NCBI GenBank assembly: GCA_947175585.1
Contig: CAMWNL010000007.1
Coordinates: 1-12,154 of the forward strand
Reading direction: 5' to 3'
From: an uncultured Bacteroidales bacterium
GTDB lineage: Bacteria; Bacteroidota; Bacteroidia; Bacteroidales; Muribaculaceae
Length of the DNA: 12,154 bases
The notes under the pieces are model-generated. The model searched no databases. It worked only from the letters and a program-made list of their open reading frames with translations, and was not told the DNA's origin. The number at the start of each line of letters is the position of its first letter. Position 1 is the first letter of the stretch. Shown piece by piece: positions 8,601 through 12,154 of this stretch. Both the position numbers and the translations under genes were made by a program.

Positions 8601-9288
8601 ACACTGGTTTTTTACCTTGACGCTGAGCCCATTTTAAGAGCATAGCCAACTGGCGCCCCTTGCCGATGCCGGTCATATCACCAAGTATAAACGCCCGGCC
8701 ATCAATCATCTGTCTCATCGCTAATGCAACACCATCAATTTGCTCTCCGCTGATTTTCTTCCTTATCTCTTCAGCGTTTGGCTCGCCCATCTCGCTCCTT
8801 ACAAACTCTATAACGCTTCCTTCTTCGTTTGCAATGGCATTTAAATGGCGGTGAACGGACTGTGCCATGACGGCAGGAATCAGTGTCCCAATGTTATCTG
8901 AAGACCCATGGGAGATATACTCAACAGTATCATCCTCAAGATTAACAGCTTGAGTAATCTCCTTACCTTTTATCGAGCCAAATGACACCTCGTCGATTGC
9001 ACCAAGAGCAAAACCTAAACAGTCGATAGAGTAACGGAGATTATCAACTTCTACACCAGGATATGACGCCATATAAGTGGCAGCTGATGGCTTGCCAGTC
9101 TTCCATAATCTGATAATTTGCTTTAGATGGCCATACACAACCATCTTAGCGAATATTGGTTTTAAAGGTCTGTTATCCGGATCTGAGAACATTTTTTCAT
9201 CAGCCATTATTCCCGTCAAATAAGGCGAATCGAGAATGCCAATACCATAAGTGTCTACAAAACTTTTGAGCTGTGTATGAAGTGTCAT
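5629..9288 (-). CDS. Strawberry-notch-type SF2 helicase/ATPase (large DNA-processing protein)
   Basis: A 1219-residue protein. The first helicase core has a Walker A GDMTGIGKGRQ at 203-213 (the GxGKGR form typical of strawberry-notch/SNO ATPases), the Walker B box MDESHNASG at 330-338 and motif III FASATY at 359-364. The second core has motif V IGNRVMASGISLH at 715-727 and the arginine-finger motif QFDGRADRTGQ at 754-764. The tail has YIITGN at about 1151-1156 followed by YTDIHGN and GYMLP near 1191-1205, a pattern I associate with the C-terminus of SNO-like proteins in phages and plasmids. No methyltransferase or nuclease motif is seen in the remaining sequence. An upstream ATG at 9303 exists, but the ATG at 9288 is preferred: it has a clear GGAGGA six bases upstream and makes an ATGA overlap with the ligase stop. 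Expected to translocate on or remodel duplex DNA using ATP. Confidence 0.9.
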   Translation of the reverse strand: MTLHTQLKSFVDTYGIGILDSPYLTGIMADEKMFSDPDNRPLKPIFAKMVVYGHLKQIIRLWKTGKPSAATYMASYPGVEVDNLRYSIDCLGFALGAIDEVSFGSIKGKEITQAVNLEDDTVEYISHGSSDNIGTLIPAVMAQSVHRHLNAIANEEGSVIEFVRSEMGEPNAEEIRKKISGEQIDGVALAMRQMIDGRAFILGDMTGIGKGRQLAMLLKWAQRQGKKPVFVTEKSILFNDLYRDLKDIGYGDMRPFILNSDSTARITDAVGHIIYNLPSSYEIEEFRNTGEIPLGYDYLLLTYSQLKKDSRKSWKPRAVLSAIKGNYLIMDESHNASGITSNVGLFFQQAVQEAAGVCFASATYAKYASSMPIYAFKTAMGSAKISSEDLLDIVSQGGTILQEVMAQGLVESGSMIRRQRDMSEVERVLETTKDESAIQSLRVSYDKIIALIDDIRSFYKDYISVYINSIDPVGILSTTHKTSAGENWLTDDCKIKPWSPQQRLSPTIRQLLFALKTELAIDKTLEEVKSGRKPIVQISRTMESNIAKLMNIGDSCDNPDFAQVLKDSVTNVFEYEVFGKTSKKVGKKYVETSYSTKCKYQLSDVIDYYNSPLWMKSGFLLTGIKGEDVQNCYDQLLYDISSVLTGLPLSPIDYFVQRLTEEGLKVGELTERKAMLVYDDVANGPNSSVVCQARKKSDKKQLASDFNNGKIDVLIGNRVMASGISLHNSEGFADTRSRTMITWEQQDSADVQTQFDGRADRTGQLNHCKYIVLASPIPVEQRYLMLNRRKQRSLNANVEANQGRDTICVDIFNKYGAKVIEEFSYENPEYAETISGAQISQGANSFRKKNGVIKGKNAEFVSYFMRDLGLLSCAEQEKILTEVMERYNQLIASLDENNENDLTVNILPLQAELIKRQVFVPGKKDADSPFASDAYLDKYEVNVLRKPLNASEIKERMSTLNSAADLIPKIMEAKDRKIQAVTDYYAELRAIALRQLALLKTSTSYTPSRIKAISERADNHERMNKEIQEVELNYSGLKDSMESFHVGCTYSIPSTIIPDGQIDDPSYVANIPVGIFMGFSVMGDKYTKSRIYAIFAVNDSRSVVKIPMSDTGSLQTIIHQSYFGICLTRNSSINLSNWDAILAKKNRESAYIITGNVLAGIAKCKQCAKHIKTGRLSRIVMAMTFGHMVKYTDIHGNMCTGYMLPRSFHPKTFFDNITV

Positions 9289-9300
9289 ACAATTTCCTCC
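9285..9300 (-). promoter_or_regulatory. Shine-Dalgarno and ATGA coupling site of the helicase gene
   Basis: On the minus strand GGAGGA (9300-9295) lies six bases before ATG at 9288, and that ATG overlaps the ligase TGA at 9287-9285. This decides the helicase start. It is the only strong Shine-Dalgarno sequence in the cluster; the other genes have A-rich, weak or no such motif. Confidence 0.75.
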
Positions 9301-10670
9301 CATCCTTTTTTTATATTTAACAAAATCATTTCATCAAGAAGCTCCATTATTTGGCTACGACTGCTTGACACCCTCAAATCACGTTTTAGTTGTTCGTTTC
9401 GAGAATAGTTATAGTCAATGTGGCAAAGGACATAAGCCGGAAATGCACCTGATTGCTCTTTATTTGTCTGCCATACCAAAAATTTTTGTACTGCAGTTTT
9501 AAGACCTGTTTTTTTTACAAATACACGTCGGGACAGAATGGTACTCAACGGCATATGACCATAATCGATAGCCCTGCCTTTTGAAAACTCGCATAAGTCA
9601 GTGATTTGGGTCACCCTGACATCTTCAGAGCATACTTTTTTGTCCGTGCGCTCCCTTACAAAGGTCGCGCTATGAAGAGCCACTCCCGGCGTCTTACCCA
9701 CTGCCTTATAACCGTCATTGCAATCAAGCTCTATCAGCATGTTCTGTTTAGGCTCGCCCATCGAATTTTCAGTCACGAAATCCACTGATGAAATTTCTAT
9801 TACAATTTCGGGTTTGACCATCTGGAATGCAACGCCTCGTGAATCTGTTTCAAAATATTCTGACTCTACAGTTTTATCTCTTAGTCTATTGAAAAATTCA
9901 CTTCTTTGTTGTTCAGTAAGGCCGCCACCTACAGCGACAATCTGTCTGAACGTACCATCTTGCTCCATAACGGCAGTCAATAGGTCGCGAACCATATCTC
10001 TATGATCACCCTCACCTTCCGTGAAGCCAATCACAGCAACATCTATCGTATGCCGGGGTTTGATTTTATATACAAATCCATTTGAACTATGAACGACCAG
10101 ACCTTCGCATCCACGTTCGACTACTAACGAATTATAAATTTGTCGGACTTCTGCAACTGAAGTGCATTGACGTCCTTTAACCGGACTAACTAAACCACAT
10201 TGAGCAAAAAGCATCTTTAGCTTATGCATTTTTTCTATTATTGGCAGGTGACTCAAATCTTTACCATCTACTTCCAATAAATCAAAGGGTGCGAGTCGCA
10301 GTTTGTCAAAGAATTTCACGTCAGCCATAGCTATGGCAACATCACACACTCGTTCTCGTCCTGTATCGCTTAAGCTAACATACAATTCGGCTGCAAAAAG
10401 GGCGCTTGTAACACCTATTGACCGTAATTTATTAGCGACTTCTTTAAGACACGGTAAATCACTGGGCGTTTTGTTTCCGCCCGTTCCGAAAGCCGTTGCC
10501 ACTCCATCAGCATAATATACTAATTGCATCACACCGTCAAGTTTTTGGGTTACTAAAAATTCTTGACCTCCAACCTTTTCTTCAAGTTTACTTCCGTCGA
10601 CAAGCATAAATTTTCCAGGGACACGGCGTTTATAGTCCTGCGCAAGAGACGATATATCTTTTAAATTCAT
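9285..10670 (-). CDS. ATP-dependent DNA ligase with C-terminal extension
   Basis: A 461-residue nucleotidyltransferase that should seal nicks through a lysyl-AMP intermediate. Motif I is KLDG with the adenylated Lys at 43. A candidate motif III lies at AAELYV (93-98), with IIIa at FDLLEVDG (129-136). Motif IV is EGLVVHSS (189-196), and motif V is YKIKPRHTIDVAVIGF (201-216). The OB-fold domain includes PEIVIEISSVDF (287-298) and motif VI FVRERTDKK (337-345). Residues about 365-461 form an extra C-terminal segment that I do not recognise. Motif VI and the OB domain favour a DNA ligase over a capping enzyme, though an RNA-joining role cannot be excluded. NAD-dependent LigA is the usual replicative ligase in bacteria, so this one is accessory. 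Its ATG overlaps the stop of the upstream unknown gene (ATGA, 10667-10670), and it is coupled in the same way to the helicase downstream. Confidence 0.88.
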   Translation of the reverse strand: MNLKDISSLAQDYKRRVPGKFMLVDGSKLEEKVGGQEFLVTQKLDGVMQLVYYADGVATAFGTGGNKTPSDLPCLKEVANKLRSIGVTSALFAAELYVSLSDTGRERVCDVAIAMADVKFFDKLRLAPFDLLEVDGKDLSHLPIIEKMHKLKMLFAQCGLVSPVKGRQCTSVAEVRQIYNSLVVERGCEGLVVHSSNGFVYKIKPRHTIDVAVIGFTEGEGDHRDMVRDLLTAVMEQDGTFRQIVAVGGGLTEQQRSEFFNRLRDKTVESEYFETDSRGVAFQMVKPEIVIEISSVDFVTENSMGEPKQNMLIELDCNDGYKAVGKTPGVALHSATFVRERTDKKVCSEDVRVTQITDLCEFSKGRAIDYGHMPLSTILSRRVFVKKTGLKTAVQKFLVWQTNKEQSGAFPAYVLCHIDYNYSRNEQLKRDLRVSSSRSQIMELLDEMILLNIKKGWEEIV

Positions 10671-11362
10671 AATGAGATGTTTTTAAGTTCAAGATTGGTC
10701 ATATGTAGAATCAGACAATACTTATCTCCGTCAACACGTCCCTCAAGAAATGCTCTGTAAGGCGTGCCACCTGTTGACATAACCAATGGGCCTATACCTT
10801 TTAATCCGGCACCAATAAGCATCATCGAGTTGCTGTCATGCAACTGCTGGGCAATGCTATAGAGAAAATCAAATGTAAGTCCGTTAATATGTTTTATCTG
10901 ATATTTTCTCGTAAAGGCAAACATTCTGATTGCCTTGAATTTCGGAATCATCTTGCCTGTCCAACGCAATGGTATCTCTCTATTGATGTTTGACTCTGTT
11001 GTCTTATATGGACGTGAATCTTTTTCTTCACCTTCCGGTGTATAAAACACATGCTGTCTCGAAACTCTATGCGCAACTTTCAATGATGAATCAAGAAATA
11101 CTTTCTTGGTCGAATTAAGATATAAACCAACCTTCTCGATGTCAGTTTCGACATCACAATTGATTATCTGATCAGTCAAGTCCTCACCATATTGACTTAT
11201 CAGCATTTCAATCGCTGTATGAGGCGTAAATTTTAGCATTCTTATATTTCTGACATCCTGTCCATCGGGTCCGCACATTTTAATATTACTCTTTACAGCT
11301 CTGATATCCAATCCGACCTGTGCGTTTCGGCTCTTTGCATTTGATAAGTTTATAGCTCTCAT
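10667..11362 (-). CDS. Conserved-looking protein of unknown function, ligase-linked
   Basis: A 231-residue protein that I cannot assign to a named family. It has no signal peptide, no membrane helix and no nucleotide-binding motif. The N-terminal half is mixed, with a possible helix HTAIEMLISQYGEDLTDQII at about 48-67. The middle is basic (RKYQIKHINGLTFDF, about 152-166). The C-terminal part has glycine-rich turns (LIGAGLKGIGPLV, 182-194) and ends in beta-like strands near YCLILHMTNLELK (about 215-227). It starts 14 bases after the previous stop, with an AGGAAAG motif about six bases before the ATG acting as a modest ribosome site. Its stop overlaps the ligase start (ATGA). That tight coupling to the ligase suggests a partner of the ligase/helicase, for example a DNA-binding or adaptor subunit, but this is context only. 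Confidence 0.8.
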   Translation of the reverse strand: MRAINLSNAKSRNAQVGLDIRAVKSNIKMCGPDGQDVRNIRMLKFTPHTAIEMLISQYGEDLTDQIINCDVETDIEKVGLYLNSTKKVFLDSSLKVAHRVSRQHVFYTPEGEEKDSRPYKTTESNINREIPLRWTGKMIPKFKAIRMFAFTRKYQIKHINGLTFDFLYSIAQQLHDSNSMMLIGAGLKGIGPLVMSTGGTPYRAFLEGRVDGDKYCLILHMTNLELKNISL

Positions 11363-11376
11363 ATAATCTTTCCTAC

Positions 11377-11982
11377 TTACATCATTGAAAAATCGAGTTC
11401 TCCATCTTCTATATTTATATCCTCGTCACTAGTATCTAACTCTGCAAATTCATCAAGACCGACAAATTCGTAAGTGGTCAAAGTCCCTGTGAGCATAAAT
11501 ACACCATTTTCATTTGCCAAAACAAATGCAGTGTTACATTCATAGCCTCCTCTATAGCTAAAAGGGAAAGTATATATACGGCTATCAATTCCTGCTGCAA
11601 GCTTTATTGCATCAATGCCTGTTAGCTGGTATACAGACTGAATACTCAAATCAAGCAATTCTTCAATACTTGCTTCGCGAGCCAAAGATATTTCATTGTC
11701 AAACGATGAAGGAATTTTTACTGGAGTTGAGCCATCTTCAGCCTTAGGGATGAGAGCTTGCTTATCAACCCAGTTTCCACTATTATCAATTATTCCGATT
11801 TTAGTAGCTCCAGGACAAATAATATTTATTCCATCGCCATTTATTGCCGCTTGGCTACAACACGTACCGTCAGCATTAAGGACTCGTAGTTCGGTGTGTC
11901 CATAAAGTTTGTCCCGGTCTACCTTTTGGGGGATGAGTTCAAATGAAGAACCTCTAAGTGAGATTGCTATTGTTTTTGCCAT
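11377..11982 (-). CDS. Protein of unknown function with KLYG motif and acidic tail; first gene of operon
   Basis: A 201-residue protein, first in the cluster. I do not recognise the family with confidence. Residues 1-90 look beta-rich and carry a KVDRDKLYG motif (20-28) followed by LNADGTCC (35-42). A helical segment follows (about 99-130), then YTFPFSYRGGYECNTAFVLA (137-156) and GVFMLTG (160-166), which look like a second beta unit. The last 25 residues (177-201) are strongly acidic with an embedded Thr-Ser pair and end in GELDFSMM, echoing the acidic LDF-containing tail of the TerY-like protein. There is no secretion signal. The leader before the ATG at 11982 is A-rich without a Shine-Dalgarno sequence, usual for Bacteroidota. 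I compared it with TerD-type domains and did not see their calcium-binding Asp motifs. Its placement suggests a sensor or a substrate of the kinase, which is inference. Confidence 0.8.
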   Translation of the reverse strand: MAKTIAISLRGSSFELIPQKVDRDKLYGHTELRVLNADGTCCSQAAINGDGINIICPGATKIGIIDNSGNWVDKQALIPKAEDGSTPVKIPSSFDNEISLAREASIEELLDLSIQSVYQLTGIDAIKLAAGIDSRIYTFPFSYRGGYECNTAFVLANENGVFMLTGTLTTYEFVGLDEFAELDTSDEDINIEDGELDFSMM

Positions 11983-12053
11983 TTTGTTGTCGTTTTGATT
12001 TTCTGGGACAAATTTAGCTCAACCCCAAAAAAACATTTCCACTTTTGTTGTCG
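11982..12053. repeat. 11-base direct repeat in the operon leader
   Basis: TTTTGTTGTCG occurs at 11982-11992 and again at 12043-12053, 61 bases apart. One copy sits next to the start codon and the other upstream of the candidate promoter. The pair brackets the -7 box, so it could be an operator pair; chance similarity in AT-rich DNA is also possible. Confidence 0.5.
12009..12016 (-). promoter_or_regulatory. Candidate Bacteroidota -7 promoter box for the operon
   Basis: The minus strand reads TAAATTTG, matching the Bacteroidota sigma-ABfr -7 consensus TAnnTTTG. It lies 26 bases before the first ATG of the cluster, which would give a leader of about 20 nt. A clean TTTG -33 box at the usual spacing is not seen; the T-tract at about 12027-12034 is too close. 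It is the best promoter candidate in the window. Confidence 0.5.
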
Positions 12054-12100
12054 GAAAAAAATGACACTTTTTAGGCACAGCATGTATAACGACAATCGCG

Positions 12101-12154
12101 TAGGAGGTAAACACTAATCATAGGTGTTTATCTCCTACTTTCGTGTTTACCGAC
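12101..12154. repeat. 14-bp inverted repeat plus a third half-site
   Basis: TAGGAGGTAAACAC (12101-12114) is the reverse complement of GTGTTTATCTCCTA (12124-12137) except for one G-T pair, with a nine-base spacer. A third partial copy, GTGTTTACC, follows at 12143-12151, 19 bases downstream of the right arm. No T-tract follows the hairpin on either strand, so a terminator is unlikely. Spaced half-sites of this kind fit a repressor operator or a recombinase/nucleoprotein binding site. The site lies about 120 bases upstream of the first cluster gene and may belong to the cluster or to an unseen neighbour on the right. Confidence 0.65.

Noticed and set aside
5629..9288. Type I or type III restriction helicase subunit
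   Set aside because: GxGKGR, DESH and GRADRTGQ motifs and the C-terminal elements fit the strawberry-notch type, and no methylase, specificity or nuclease subunit is present.
9289..9303. Longer helicase start at 9303
   Set aside because: The GGAGGA ribosome site would then lie inside the coding sequence; the ATG at 9288 has ideal spacing and an ATGA overlap.
11377..11982. TerD-like calcium-binding protein
   Set aside because: I could not find the TerD Asp-rich binding motifs or the usual N-terminal pattern; context alone is not enough.
12061..12117. 18-codon plus-strand ORF beginning at ATG 12061
   Set aside because: Very short, no ribosome site, and it ends within the inverted repeat; no support for coding.
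12101..12137. Rho-independent terminator
   Set aside because: The stem is good but no T-tract follows on either strand.
12101..12154. Start of a CRISPR array
   Set aside because: The repeats are short, in mixed orientation and only three; spacing (9 and 5 bases) is far too small for spacers.
1990..12154. Attachment-site direct repeats flanking the cluster
   Set aside because: GTTTACGGGAC-like (about 2034-2044) and GTTTACCGAC (12145-12154) are only loosely similar and short; not enough to call att sites.

Overview
The window most likely comes from a member of the Bacteroidales (Bacteroidota), possibly a Muribaculaceae-like gut bacterium; the family-level guess is weak. The reasons are a patatin/outer-membrane beta-barrel fusion protein at the left end, A-rich leaders with little Shine-Dalgarno signal before most genes, and a TAnnTTTG-type promoter box before the operon.

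The layout has three parts. (1) Positions 1-1989, plus strand: the 3' part of a GC-richer gene for a patatin-like phospholipase fused to an Omp85-type barrel. (2) Positions 2056-11982, minus strand: one compact, AT-richer cluster of eight genes read right to left. Neighbours are separated by 39 bp or less, and three junctions are ATGA stop/start overlaps. (3) Positions 11983-12154: a leader or regulatory region with a promoter-like box, an 11-base direct repeat and an inverted repeat with a third partial copy.

The eight-gene cluster, in transcription order, holds: an unrecognised 201-aa protein with an acidic tail; an unrecognised 231-aa protein; an ATP-dependent DNA ligase with a C-terminal extension; a 1219-aa strawberry-notch-type SF2 helicase; a Ser/Thr kinase with a C-terminal zinc ribbon and atypical catalytic loop; a TerY-like vWA protein with an acidic tail; a PP2C phosphatase; and a second vWA protein of a different subtype.

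The kinase, vWA and PP2C genes match the 'TerY-P triad' known from comparative genomics of ter (tellurite/phage resistance) loci. Here the triad is fused in one transcription unit to a DNA-processing pair (helicase and ligase), two uncharacterised proteins and an extra vWA gene, with no TerD, TerC, nuclease or methyltransferase in the window. My reading, which is inference, is a phosphorylation-controlled DNA remodelling or sealing system, plausibly for stress or anti-phage defence. It is the most interesting object in the window.
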